A DNA stretch of 64,000 nucleotides, taken from Actinacidiphila yanglinensis. Lineage in GTDB: Bacteria; Actinomycetota; Actinomycetes; Streptomycetales; Streptomycetaceae. A program made the translations under genes and the position numbers. Below, one piece after another: positions 42,028-51,022 of the stretch (its first letter is position 1; each line of letters opens with the position of its first letter). The DNA is taken from contig NZ_FNVU01000003.1 of NCBI RefSeq assembly GCF_900107965.1, positions 310,001 through 374,000 of the forward strand, read 5' to 3'. Below the pieces are notes generated by a model, which made no database searches, was not told where the DNA came from, and saw only the letters and a program-made list of their open reading frames with translations.

Positions 42028-44046
42028 TCACCGTGCGTTCTCGAACGCGCGGCCCTCGTCCGTGACGGCCGGGCCGCTGTGGAAGAGGCCGGTGCTCGGG
42101 GAGCCGTCCTTCGCGGGGAGGCCGAACCAGGCGTAGCGCTGGAGGTAGGGGAGGCCGTCGAGCATGCGCGTGGCGGCGGTGAGGAAGGCGGCCTGCTGCT
42201 GGTCGGAGGGGTAGCGCGCGGTGCCCGTGGAGAAGTCGGTGAGCGCGAACTCGGTGAGCCAGATGGGCTTGTGGTAGCGGTCGTACACCGCCTGGAGGTA
42301 GGACCTGAGCTGGGTGACGGCGTCGGAGGTGGTGAAGTCCCCGCCGTACCAGTGCAGCGCGATGAAGTCGACGCGGTCGTTCTTCTGCCGGGCGCCGGTC
42401 ATGAAGCGATCCAGCCAGCCGCCGGGCGTGTCCCCGCCGTAGGCGACGGCTGGGCTGCCGAGCACCTTGCCCGCGGACTCCAGCTTCGGCCACAGCGACA
42501 GTGCCTGGTCGACCGTCATGTTCGCCTGCCCGCCCATGTCCGGCTCGTTGAAGCCGAGCAGGTACGGCCCGGCCGCCTTCGCCTGCGCGAGTGCGGTGGG
42601 GGTGGCGCTGTCGGCGCCCCAGATCATCGGCACGAAGCCGGGGCCGCTGATCCCGGAGTGGGTGGGGGACCAGGTGTAGTACCAGCTCGCGCCGGACTGC
42701 CGGAGCGCCGTGTTCACGCCGTCGAACGTCCACACCCCGACGCCCTTGCGGGTGGACGACGCGGGAGTGGCGGCGGGAGCGGGCGCCTTGACGGGAGCGC
42801 GGGTGGTCGGCTTCGGCGTCGGAGTACGTGTGCGGGACGCGGTGGGCTTGGGTGAGGGCGGCCGCGAGGTCGAGGGGGTGGCGGGCGGCGGAGTGGTGGG
42901 AGCGGCAGCGGTGGTGGACGGTCGGGCGGTCGTGGCGTCGGCGGCGGGCGCCGTCGGGCCGGTGGCCAGGTGCACGGCCAGCAGCGCGCCCGCGGCCACG
43001 GCCGCGACCGCGCTCACCGCGGCGGCCGGTCCCGCGACGGGCCCGTGCGGCAGCCCGTGCCGCAGCCGGTGGACTCCCCGATGCGCACCGCTCCGCCGTG
43101 GGGGGTGGGTGTGCGGAGCGGTGCGCTGGGTGGGGGGCAGAGGGGGTTGTGCCGCGGGCGCGGGCAGCGGTGCGTGCGGGGGCGGCGAGGCGTGCGGCCC
43201 CGCAACAGGCGGATGCGGTCCGGCCGGTGGGTGCCCGGCGGCGAGCGGGCCGGGGCGCAGCGCGGCCAGCGAGATCGGCACGGGCAGCAGGGGCAGCCCG
43301 CTCAGCAGCCGGTCCATCGGCAGCAGCACCGCGCCGAGCCGCCCGCAGACCGCGCAGTCGCGCACGTGCCGCGCGAAGCGCTTGCGCCACAGCGGGCTCG
43401 GCACGCCGTCCCAGCCGCCGGTCAGTTCGGTGAGCTGCGGGCAGCCGTCGGCCGCGCCGAGCGCGCGCACCACCGTCCGCGAGGTCTCCAGCTGCTCCTT
43501 CATCCGCTGCACCCTGACCGCCGCGTGCTGGCGGGTCAGCCCGAGCGCGTCGGCCAGTTCGGACCGGCCGATGTCGCCGGTCTCCTCCAGCCACCACAGC
43601 GCCAGCAGCGTACGGTCGTCGTGCTCCAGCCACCGGGTCGCCTCGGCGATCTCCCGGCGCTGGTCGGTCAGGCCGAGCCGCAGGATCGTCACCGACGCGA
43701 AGTCCGAGGCGGGGTCGGGTATCAACTCGGCCGCGTCCAGGCCGGTCTGATGGTGCCAGGACGCCTGCCTGGCCTGCTCCCGGTCGCGTACCTGGCGGAC
43801 CGCGATCGCCACGAGCCACGAGCGGAAGGCGGCCGGGTCGCGCAGGTCGGCCAGCCCGCGCACCACGCGCAGCAGCGTCTCCTGGACCACGTCGTCGACG
43901 TCGTCGTGGCCGTCCAGCGCGCGCCCGACCACGTTGTAGACCAGCGGCAGGCACTCCGCCACCAGCAGGTCGAGGGCCCGCTCGTCACCGGCCCGCGCCG
44001 CGGCCACCATCTCCGGGTCGGGGCCGACCCGATCGCCTGCACGCAT
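42028..44046 (-). CDS. ECF-like sigma factor fused to a transmembrane segment and an extracellular GH128-like domain
   Basis: A 672-aa chimeric protein. Sigma region 2 (LLVAECLPLVYNVVGRALDGHDDVDDVVQETLLRVVRGL, residues about 27-85) and region 4 (LADALGLTRQHAAVRVQRMK, about 165-185) are cytoplasmic. A zinc-finger-like RHVRDCAVCGRLG follows near residue 225, then a His/Pro-rich stretch, one membrane helix (AAAVSAVAAVAAGALLAVHL, about 340-360), a Pro/Thr-rich wall-spanning linker and an Asl1/GH128-type glycosidase domain (about 434-672) with GFNEPDMGG and WLTEFAL, both catalytic Glu candidates. It probably senses or cleaves beta-1,3-glucan outside and controls transcription inside. No separate anti-sigma gene is present. 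Neighbours are glycosidases. Confidence 0.85.
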   Translation of the reverse strand: MRAGDRVGPDPEMVAAARAGDERALDLLVAECLPLVYNVVGRALDGHDDVDDVVQETLLRVVRGLADLRDPAAFRSWLVAIAVRQVRDREQARQASWHHQTGLDAAELIPDPASDFASVTILRLGLTDQRREIAEATRWLEHDDRTLLALWWLEETGDIGRSELADALGLTRQHAAVRVQRMKEQLETSRTVVRALGAADGCPQLTELTGGWDGVPSPLWRKRFARHVRDCAVCGRLGAVLLPMDRLLSGLPLLPVPISLAALRPGPLAAGHPPAGPHPPVAGPHASPPPHAPLPAPAAQPPLPPTQRTAPHTHPPRRSGAHRGVHRLRHGLPHGPVAGPAAAVSAVAAVAAGALLAVHLATGPTAPAADATTARPSTTAAAPTTPPPATPSTSRPPSPKPTASRTRTPTPKPTTRAPVKAPAPAATPASSTRKGVGVWTFDGVNTALRQSGASWYYTWSPTHSGISGPGFVPMIWGADSATPTALAQAKAAGPYLLGFNEPDMGGQANMTVDQALSLWPKLESAGKVLGSPAVAYGGDTPGGWLDRFMTGARQKNDRVDFIALHWYGGDFTTSDAVTQLRSYLQAVYDRYHKPIWLTEFALTDFSTGTARYPSDQQQAAFLTAATRMLDGLPYLQRYAWFGLPAKDGSPSTGLFHSGPAVTDEGRAFENAR

Positions 44047-44079
44047 TCGCTCGCCGTTCCCTCCGTCGCCCGTCGCCTG

Positions 44080-44105
44080 CGCCTACACAACAGGAGACGG
44101 TTCCC
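44080..44105 (-). promoter_or_regulatory. Possible ECF-type promoter of the sigma-glucanase gene
   Basis: The minus strand reads GGGAACC, followed about 16 bases later by TAGGCG. GGAAC is the classic ECF -35, so autoregulation is possible. The -10 is unconvincing; the call rests on the -35 and position. Confidence 0.3.
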
Positions 44106-44144
44106 GCCCGGGGGGATAACGGAAATTCGGTGCCGGTGCGGGGC

Positions 44145-44216
44145 GGTCCGTACCCGGAGGTGAGCGGCGCTCGGCACCAGGAGGTGAGCGGCGGTCCGTA
44201 CCCGGAGGTGATCCGC
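44145..44216. repeat. Three tandem 24-bp repeats upstream of the sigma-glucanase gene
   Basis: The unit is GGTCCGTACCCGGAGGTGAG plus CGGC; the middle copy has GCTCGGCACCAGG in place of the first half. The third copy also forms a 13-bp-arm hairpin with CCGGGTACGGACC at 44219-44231. It lies between the GH27 gene's terminator and the sigma gene's start, so it may bind a regulator. Confidence 0.75.
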
Positions 44217-44267
44217 TTCCGGGTACGGACCGGCCGCCGAACGCGCGGCGCCCCGCGCCCCCTTCGT

Positions 44268-44302
44268 CCCGCGGCTCCTCACGTCGCGTGAGGAGCCGCG
44301 GG
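44268..44302 (-). terminator. Strong terminator after the GH27 gene
   Basis: CCCGCGGCTCCTCACG and its exact complement (16 bp) around a 3-base loop, 36 bases beyond the GH27 stop in the direction of transcription. It isolates GH27 from the sigma gene. Confidence 0.75.
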
Positions 44303-44337
44303 CCTCCGGGGCCGCGGGGCGCGGGAGACGGGGCGGG

Positions 44338-46356
44338 TCAGGCGCAGGTGATGGTGGCGTTCGCCCAGTCGCCGTGGTCGCTGTCGTTGCCGTCGCCGCC
44401 GTCGGTGACGACGAGCTGGATCGCCTGGCTGCCGGCGATGTCGGCGTGCAGCGGCTTCCCGCCGTCCGCGTTGGTCAGGACGCCGCTGTCCGCGACCTCC
44501 TTGCCGTCGGCGAAGACCTCGAACTCGACGGTGCCCTTGCCGTTCTTCTCGTCGTCGACGCCGACGACGGCGTCGAACGCGGTGCAGGCCGCGCCGGTGT
44601 AGTACTCCACCGTGCTGGGCGCGTTGACGCCGAGGCCCTTGGCGTAGACGGTGCCCTTGAGCGTGATCGGGTTGCCGTCCCCGGCCGCCGTCTCACCGTT
44701 GCTGGTGTCCCGCTCCACCGGGCCCCAGCCGTTGCTGGACGAGGTCCACGGCAGGTCGCTGACGTAGGAGGTGCCGCTCGGCGGCGCCACCACCACCCTG
44801 CTCTGGCCGATCAGCGGGGTGCTGCGGGTGTCCTTGCCGCCCAGGTCGAGCGAGGTGACGCTGCCGCCGAAGGTGGCCGTGCCGGTCGCGGCGCCGGCCG
44901 GGACCTCGACGTGCCAGCGGGTGGCCAGGGTGTGCCCGCCGGGCAGCGCGACGGCGCTGGTCGAGCCCACCGGGCGGACGCTCCAGCCGGCCGGCGCGGT
45001 GAGCTTGACCCGGACCTCCAGAGCGGGGGTGATGCCCAGGTTCGAGGCGTACACGGTGATGTCGGAGCTCTGGCCCGGCTGGATGTACTGCGGGAGCCCG
45101 GTGATGCCGGTGTCCAGCAGCGCCGGGGCGCTCGCGGCGTTCGGGGCCTTGCTCACCCGCAGCAGGGTGGTGCCGTGCGCGGGGACGGTGGCGGCGAGGG
45201 TGCCGGCCGTCTGCGAGGTGGTGTGCTGCCAGAGGTCCCGCGCCTGGTAGCCGGTGTGCGAGGTGGGCAGGCCCACGGCCTTGGCGGTGGTGGACAGGTG
45301 CTGCGGCTGGTCGGACGGGTTGTAGAAGGCCACCGCGCGGTCGCCGTCGGCGAGTTGCTTGACGATCACGTCACCGGCCGCGGAGGAGGACAGCACGGTC
45401 GCCTGCTTGCCGAGCGAGTCCTGGTCGAGGGCGATGACCTCCTTGTTGAGCAGGATGTCCATCGTCGCCGCGCTGGCCTTGCGCAGGTCGGTGCCGATCA
45501 GCAGCGGGGCGTTCATCATCGACCACAGGGAGAAGTGGGTGCGGTACTCCGTGTCGGTCATGCCGCCGTTGCCGACCTCCAGCATGTCGGGGTCGTTCCA
45601 GTGGCCCGGGCCGGCCGCGGAGGCGAGCGGCAGGTTGGCGTCGATGATGGACTTCAGGCTCGACCAGTTGTCGCTGATGTCGCCCGTGGTGCGCCACAGG
45701 TTGCCGACGTCGCCGGCCCAGTTCCAGGGCTGGTTGACGCCCCACTCGCACAGCGAGTAGACGATCGGGCGGCCGGTGGCCTTCAGCGCGTCGCGCATGG
45801 CGGTGTACCGGCGCACGTAGTCGGCCTGGGTGCCGTCGCTGTTGTTGTTGCAGTTGTCGTACTTGAGGTAGTCCACGCCCCAGTCGGCGAAGCTCTGCGC
45901 GTCGGTGGTCTCGTGGCCCAGGCTGCCGGGGTAGCCGGCGCACGTGCTGGTGCCGGCGTCCTCGTAGATGCCGAGCTTGAGACCGAGGCTGTGGACGTAG
46001 TCCGCCGTGCCCTTGATGCCGTCGGGGAACTTCGCCGGGTCGGGGACCAGCCGCCCCTCGGCGTCCCGGGAGTGGGTCATCCAGCAGTCGTCGATGTTGA
46101 CGTACTGGTAGCCGGCCGCCTTCAGGCCGGAGCTGACGAAGTAGTCGGCCGTGTCCTTGATCAGCTGCTCGCTGACGTTGCAGCCGAAGGCGTTCCAGTC
46201 GTTGAAGCCCATCGGCGGGGTGGTGGCCAGACCGTTGTCCAGGGCCGCGGCCGGCGGCGCGGTGGCGACGCCGGTGCTGACGGCCGCGAGGCCGAGCGCA
46301 CCGAGCCACACGGCTCCGGCGGTGACGCAGGAGACGATCCTGCGGGTGATCGGCAT
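44338..46356 (-). CDS. Secreted GH27 alpha-galactosidase with NPCBM domain
   Basis: A 672-aa exported enzyme removing terminal alpha-galactose from oligosaccharides such as galactomannan fragments. A signal peptide (ends AAA-LDNG near residue 38) precedes the GH27 barrel (TPPMGFNDWNAFGCN; nucleophile Asp in YLKYDNC near 166; acid/base Asp in GDISDNW near 228). A C-terminal beta domain and an NEW3-type linker follow, then an NPCBM galactose-binding-like module (DLPWTSSSNGWGPVERD to the end). The module is closely similar to that of the divergent GH35 gene. The start codon lies near the shared promoter region. Confidence 0.92.
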   Translation of the reverse strand: MPITRRIVSCVTAGAVWLGALGLAAVSTGVATAPPAAALDNGLATTPPMGFNDWNAFGCNVSEQLIKDTADYFVSSGLKAAGYQYVNIDDCWMTHSRDAEGRLVPDPAKFPDGIKGTADYVHSLGLKLGIYEDAGTSTCAGYPGSLGHETTDAQSFADWGVDYLKYDNCNNNSDGTQADYVRRYTAMRDALKATGRPIVYSLCEWGVNQPWNWAGDVGNLWRTTGDISDNWSSLKSIIDANLPLASAAGPGHWNDPDMLEVGNGGMTDTEYRTHFSLWSMMNAPLLIGTDLRKASAATMDILLNKEVIALDQDSLGKQATVLSSSAAGDVIVKQLADGDRAVAFYNPSDQPQHLSTTAKAVGLPTSHTGYQARDLWQHTTSQTAGTLAATVPAHGTTLLRVSKAPNAASAPALLDTGITGLPQYIQPGQSSDITVYASNLGITPALEVRVKLTAPAGWSVRPVGSTSAVALPGGHTLATRWHVEVPAGAATGTATFGGSVTSLDLGGKDTRSTPLIGQSRVVVAPPSGTSYVSDLPWTSSSNGWGPVERDTSNGETAAGDGNPITLKGTVYAKGLGVNAPSTVEYYTGAACTAFDAVVGVDDEKNGKGTVEFEVFADGKEVADSGVLTNADGGKPLHADIAGSQAIQLVVTDGGDGNDSDHGDWANATITCA

Positions 46357-46755
46357 ACGAGGTCCCTCATTCGTCCGGGAGGATCGACACGTGCGGGTGC
46401 CGTTGAGGCGATTGCGTTCGACGACCGAGGCGTGGTCAGGGCCGGGCGGCGGAACATAATCCGACGCAACTCAACAGTTGGCCACATGACAATCCTCAAC
46501 GCCCCCGCCTGTCAAGGGATCTGACATGAACCCTTTCAATCGATGCCATCGGTCCGCGTCTGCCGGTGAGCAAGCGGTGGGTTGCCGAGGTGAAAGCGGA
46601 GAAATGGGGAGGAGACGCGGCAATGTGTACGACCTGTGAACGTCGTCGCGGCCTTCCTGTGTTCTCCCTATTGTGCGGCTTCCCGGCCGCTCCTATTGTT
46701 CGACTTCGATTGAATCTGTTGGGAGTTCGCCCGTCGGGCGTAGTGGAGGTCGCAG
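46357..46755. other. Divergent promoter region between GH27 and GH35
   Basis: 399 bases without a gene. On the minus strand TTGACA (complement of 46510-46515) makes a -35 for GH27. A small palindrome CAACT-CAAC-AGTTG (46467-46480) and a CCTATTGT direct repeat near 46667 and 46693 are candidates for regulator or -10 sites. The region is clearly AT-richer than the genes. Confidence 0.5.
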
Positions 46756-49700
46756 ATGCGAAGTCATCCGGGAGGTGCCGGGTCCGGCAGAGCGGGCCGT
46801 CGACGGCGATGGTGGGCCGGGATCGCGGCGGCGATGGCGATCGCCCTGTCCGCGGGCACCACCGCACCCGCCATGGCGGCCGGGGCCGCGCACACCGCCG
46901 CGAAGGCGGCCGGCGGGCAGGGGAGCACCGGTACCGCGCCCGCGTCCGGCGCGAAGACCCACACGGTGACCTTCGACGGCTACTCGTTCCTCGTCGACGG
47001 CAAGCGCACCTACCTGTGGTCCGGCGAGTTCCACTACTTCCGGCTGCCCAGCCCGGACCTGTGGCTCGACATCTTCCAGAAGATGAAGGCCGCCGGCTTC
47101 AACACCACCTCCCTGTACTTCGACTGGGGCTACCACTCGCCGAAGCCCGGCGTGTACGACTTCACCGGCGTGCGCGACCTCGACAAGCTGCTCGACATGG
47201 CGCAGCAGGCCGGCCTCTACGTGATCGCGCGCCCGGCGCCGTACATCAACGCCGAGGTCGACGGCGGCGGCCTGCCCGGGTGGCTGACCACCAAGGAGGA
47301 GCAGAACCGCACCGACGACCCGCAGTTCCTGAAGTACTCCGACGAGTGGCTGACGCAGATCGACCGCATCATCGCGCGCCACCAGCTGACCAACGGCACC
47401 GGCTCGGTGATCGCGTACCAGGTCGAGAACGAGTACTACAACGGCTCGGCGTCGGCCCGCGCCTACATGGCGCACGAGGAGGCCAAGGCCCGCGCCGACG
47501 GCATCACCGTCCCGCTCACCGGCAACAACAACGGCACCTTCAACTCCGGTACCGGCGCCCTGGACGTGGACGGTCCCGACTCCTACCCGCAGGGCTTCAA
47601 CTGCTCCAACCCCACGCAGTGGAACGGCGTCCCCGACCTCAGCTACGACCACCCGGCCGGGAAGCCGCTCTACGCACCGGAGTTCCAGGGCGGCGCCTTC
47701 GACCCCTGGGGCGGCCCGGGCTACGACAAGTGCGCCCAGCTGATCAACGACCAGTTCGCGGACGTCTTCTACAAGCAGAACATCGCCGTCGGCGCCACCG
47801 CCCAGAGCTTCTACATGACCTACGGCGGCACCAACTGGGGCTGGCTGGGCGAGCCGGAGAACTACACGTCCTACGACTACGGCGCCGCGATCCGTGAGAC
47901 CCGCCAGCTGGACCCGAAGTACGACGAGGACAAGCTGATCGGCGACTTCACCCAGTCGGTCGCCCCGCTGACCAAGACCGACCCGATCAGGGCGGCGGCG
48001 CCCGACGACAGCGCGATCGTCGACACCGCCCGGATGAACCCGGACACCAAGACGCAGTTCCACGTCCTGCGGCACTCCGACTCCACCTCCACCGCGAAGG
48101 ACACGACGCACATCGCGCTGGACTTCAACGCCCAGCCGATCGCGGACACCAGCTACACCTGGGACGACCCGGACGCCACCCTCCAGTACTCCGGCACCTG
48201 GTCCCACGTGTCCAACCAGAGCTACACCAGCGGCGACTACAAGAACACCGAGTCGTTCTCCAACGTCGCCGGCGACTCGGTCACCGTGCCCTTCGACGGG
48301 ACCGCGGTGCGCTGGATCGGGCCGAAGACCAACAACCACGGTTTCGCCGACGTCTACCTCGACGGCACCAAGGTCGCCACGGTCGACGACTCCGGCAGCG
48401 GCAGCCAGGCGGTGGTCTTCCAGAAGACCGGCCTGCCGGCCGGGGCGCACACGCTGAAGATCGTCGTCGACGGCAACCACAGCTCGGGCTCCACCGACAA
48501 CTTCGTGTCCGTCGACGCGATCGACGTGCCGACGGCCGAGACGGCGACCGCGACCTACCCGGTCGTGCCGCAGCAGCCGGGCACCGCGATCACGCTGGAC
48601 GGCCGCGACTCGCACATCATCGTGGCGAACTACAAGCTGGGTGACTCCCAACTCCAGTACTCCACCTCCGAGATCATGACCACCGCGACCATCGCCGGGC
48701 AGGACGACTCGGTGCTGTACGGCGACGCGGGCAGCGACGGCGAGACCGTGCTGCGCTACTCCTCCAAGCCCACCGTCACCAGCACCGGCGGTCCGGTGCA
48801 GACGACCTGGGACCCGGCCACCGGCGACCTGCGGCTGAACTACACGCACAAGGGCCTGATCCGGATCAGCATCAGCGGCGGCGGCTCCCGCCCGAGCCTG
48901 CTGCTGGTCGGGGACAAGGCGACCGCGGAGACCTTCTGGCGCCAGGACACCGCGACCGGGCCGGTCCTGGTGCGCGGCAGCCACCTGCTGCGGACGGCGA
49001 CCAGCCAGAACGGCGGCCGCACCCTGGCACTCACCGGTGACAACGCCGACAACAAGAACCTCGAGGTGTTCACCTCCGCCGCGCAGGTCACCTGGAACGG
49101 CCGCCCGCTCGACGGGCGGATCACCGGCGGCGCCAGCCAGAGCGGAACCATCGCGGTCGCCGCGGCGGTGAAGCTGCCGGCGCTGACGAACTGGAAGCAC
49201 GCCGAGGAGTCCCCGGAGGCTGCACCCGGCTTCGACGACTCCAGCTGGCAGACCGCCGACAAGACGACCACCAACAGCTCCTCGGGCGTCAACTCGCTGC
49301 CGGTGCTCTACGCCGACGACTACGGATTCCACACCGGCAACACCTGGTACCGCGGGCGCTTCAAGGCCGGCGGCGACGAGACCGGCATCCACCTGGTCTC
49401 GGACTCCGGCGGCGGCGCGCAGGCGTTCTCCGCGTGGCTCAACGGCACGTTCCTCGGCAGCTCCACCACCGGCAGCGCGGACTTCACCTTCCCGGCCGGC
49501 GCGGTGAAGAAGACCGGCGACAACGTCATCTCGGTGCTCACGGTCAACATGGGCCACGAGGAGGACTACAACTCCTCCAACGGCAACAAGACCGCCCGCG
49601 GCCTGACCAGCGCCTCCCTCGTCGGGGCGCCGCTCACCCCGGTCACCTGGCGGTTGCAGGGCGTGCGCGGCGGCGAGGACCTCATCGACCCGGTGCGCGG

Positions 49701-50955
49701 CACCCTCTCGACCGGTGGCCTCTACGGCGAGCGGGCCGGCTGGTCGCTGCCCGGCTACCCGGACGCGAAGTGGTCGAACGTCACGCTGCCGGCCACCGAC
49801 ACCCGCGCCGGCGTCTCCTGGTACCGCACCGACGCCGATCTGAACCTGCCGCACGGGCAGGACACCTCACTCGGGCTGACGATCACCGACGACCCGTCGC
49901 GGAAGTACCGCGCGGAGATCTTCGTGAACGGCTGGCAGGTCGGCAACTACGTCAACTACCTCGGCCCGCAGCACTCGTTCCCGGTGCCGAACGGCATTCT
50001 CGACCCCAACGGCCACAACTCCATCGCGATCGCGGTGTGGAACCTGGACGGCAGCACCGGCGGGCTCGGCAAGGTCGCGCTCACCGACTACGGCAGCTAC
50101 GCCTCGTCGCTGCACGTCGCCCAGAACGACAGCCCCGGCTACGACCCGGTGAAGTACGCGATGCCGTCGGCGCCGGGCGCCGGCACCACGCTGGACGTGC
50201 CCAACACCGTGCAGTCCGGGCAGGCGTTCACCGCGTCGGCGACGGTGCGGGTGGCGGCCGGGAAGCCGGAGGCGTCCCACGTGACGTCCTCGCTCACCCT
50301 GCCCGACGGCTGGACCGCGAGCGCGACCTCGCCCGCATCGGTGGACCGGGTCCTGCCCGGTAGGTCGGCCACCTTCACCTGGAAGGTCCAGCCGGCCACC
50401 GGGACGCTCCCCTCGGCCTCGGCGCTGACCGCCACCACGGGCTACACCCAGCGCGGCCGCAAGGCGACCAGCTCCGACGAGCGGATCATGGCGGCCATCC
50501 CGCCGGCACCGCCGGCCGGGCAGGACGCCGTGAGCGACCTGCCGTTCCTGTCGTCCACCAACGGGTGGGGTCCGGTGGAGCGCGACACCAGCGTCGGCGA
50601 GCAGGCGGCCGGCGACGGCAAGCCGATCAGCATCGCGGGCGTCGGCTACGCCAAGGGCCTGGGCACCAACTCGTTGAGCGACGTCCAGCTCTACCTGGCC
50701 GGCAAGTGCACCCGGCTGACCGCGGACGTGGGGGTCGACGACGAGACCGGCGGCGGGGGAACCGTCACCTTCTCCGTCGTCGCCGACGGGAAGACGCTCG
50801 TCACCACGCCGACGATCCGCGGCAAGCAGGCGGCCGTCCCGATCGACGTCGACGTCACCGGCGCCCAGGTCATCGACCTCAAGGTCGGCGACGGCGGCGA
50901 CGGGAACGGCAACGACCACGGCGACTGGGGGCAGCCCACCCTGACCTGCAGCTGA
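46756..50955 (+). CDS. Secreted multidomain GH35 beta-galactosidase with NPCBM domain
   Basis: A 1399-aa exported enzyme releasing beta-galactose from plant-type glycans. An Arg-rich signal peptide (cut near AMAA, residue about 42) is followed by the GH35 barrel: acid/base Glu in YQVENEYYNG (about 226) and nucleophile Glu in APEFQGG (about 309). BetaGal domains 2 to 5 follow, then an Ig-like linker and a C-terminal NPCBM module (about 1256-1399). A domain of about 125 residues (about 465-594, with SYTSGDYKNTESFSNVAGD) is inserted within domain 2 between a beta strand and TITLDGRDSHIIV-like sequence. GGAGG six bases before the ATG supports the start. Confidence 0.92.
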   Translation: MRSHPGGAGSGRAGRRRRWWAGIAAAMAIALSAGTTAPAMAAGAAHTAAKAAGGQGSTGTAPASGAKTHTVTFDGYSFLVDGKRTYLWSGEFHYFRLPSPDLWLDIFQKMKAAGFNTTSLYFDWGYHSPKPGVYDFTGVRDLDKLLDMAQQAGLYVIARPAPYINAEVDGGGLPGWLTTKEEQNRTDDPQFLKYSDEWLTQIDRIIARHQLTNGTGSVIAYQVENEYYNGSASARAYMAHEEAKARADGITVPLTGNNNGTFNSGTGALDVDGPDSYPQGFNCSNPTQWNGVPDLSYDHPAGKPLYAPEFQGGAFDPWGGPGYDKCAQLINDQFADVFYKQNIAVGATAQSFYMTYGGTNWGWLGEPENYTSYDYGAAIRETRQLDPKYDEDKLIGDFTQSVAPLTKTDPIRAAAPDDSAIVDTARMNPDTKTQFHVLRHSDSTSTAKDTTHIALDFNAQPIADTSYTWDDPDATLQYSGTWSHVSNQSYTSGDYKNTESFSNVAGDSVTVPFDGTAVRWIGPKTNNHGFADVYLDGTKVATVDDSGSGSQAVVFQKTGLPAGAHTLKIVVDGNHSSGSTDNFVSVDAIDVPTAETATATYPVVPQQPGTAITLDGRDSHIIVANYKLGDSQLQYSTSEIMTTATIAGQDDSVLYGDAGSDGETVLRYSSKPTVTSTGGPVQTTWDPATGDLRLNYTHKGLIRISISGGGSRPSLLLVGDKATAETFWRQDTATGPVLVRGSHLLRTATSQNGGRTLALTGDNADNKNLEVFTSAAQVTWNGRPLDGRITGGASQSGTIAVAAAVKLPALTNWKHAEESPEAAPGFDDSSWQTADKTTTNSSSGVNSLPVLYADDYGFHTGNTWYRGRFKAGGDETGIHLVSDSGGGAQAFSAWLNGTFLGSSTTGSADFTFPAGAVKKTGDNVISVLTVNMGHEEDYNSSNGNKTARGLTSASLVGAPLTPVTWRLQGVRGGEDLIDPVRGTLSTGGLYGERAGWSLPGYPDAKWSNVTLPATDTRAGVSWYRTDADLNLPHGQDTSLGLTITDDPSRKYRAEIFVNGWQVGNYVNYLGPQHSFPVPNGILDPNGHNSIAIAVWNLDGSTGGLGKVALTDYGSYASSLHVAQNDSPGYDPVKYAMPSAPGAGTTLDVPNTVQSGQAFTASATVRVAAGKPEASHVTSSLTLPDGWTASATSPASVDRVLPGRSATFTWKVQPATGTLPSASALTATTGYTQRGRKATSSDERIMAAIPPAPPAGQDAVSDLPFLSSTNGWGPVERDTSVGEQAAGDGKPISIAGVGYAKGLGTNSLSDVQLYLAGKCTRLTADVGVDDETGGGGTVTFSVVADGKTLVTTPTIRGKQAAVPIDVDVTGAQVIDLKVGDGGDGNGNDHGDWGQPTLTCS

Positions 50956-50964
50956 GGCACGGTT

Positions 50965-51014
50965 CTCCGGCCAGGTCCCCGCGCCCCGGAAGGGGCGCGG
51001 GGACCTGGCCGGAG
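50965..51014. terminator. Very long bidirectional terminator between GH35 and GH16 genes
   Basis: Perfect 23-bp arms around a 4-base loop GGAA; the core reads AGGTCCCCGCGCCCC / GGGGCGCGGGGACCT. It sits between two convergent stops. Confidence 0.85.
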
Positions 51015-51022
51015 CCGTCGCG

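Noticed and set aside
46693..49854. A 1053-codon open frame on the minus strand across GH35
   Set aside because: Val/Gly/Arg/His-only composition, no motif; a shadow of the GH35 gene, whose catalytic motifs and start site are clear.
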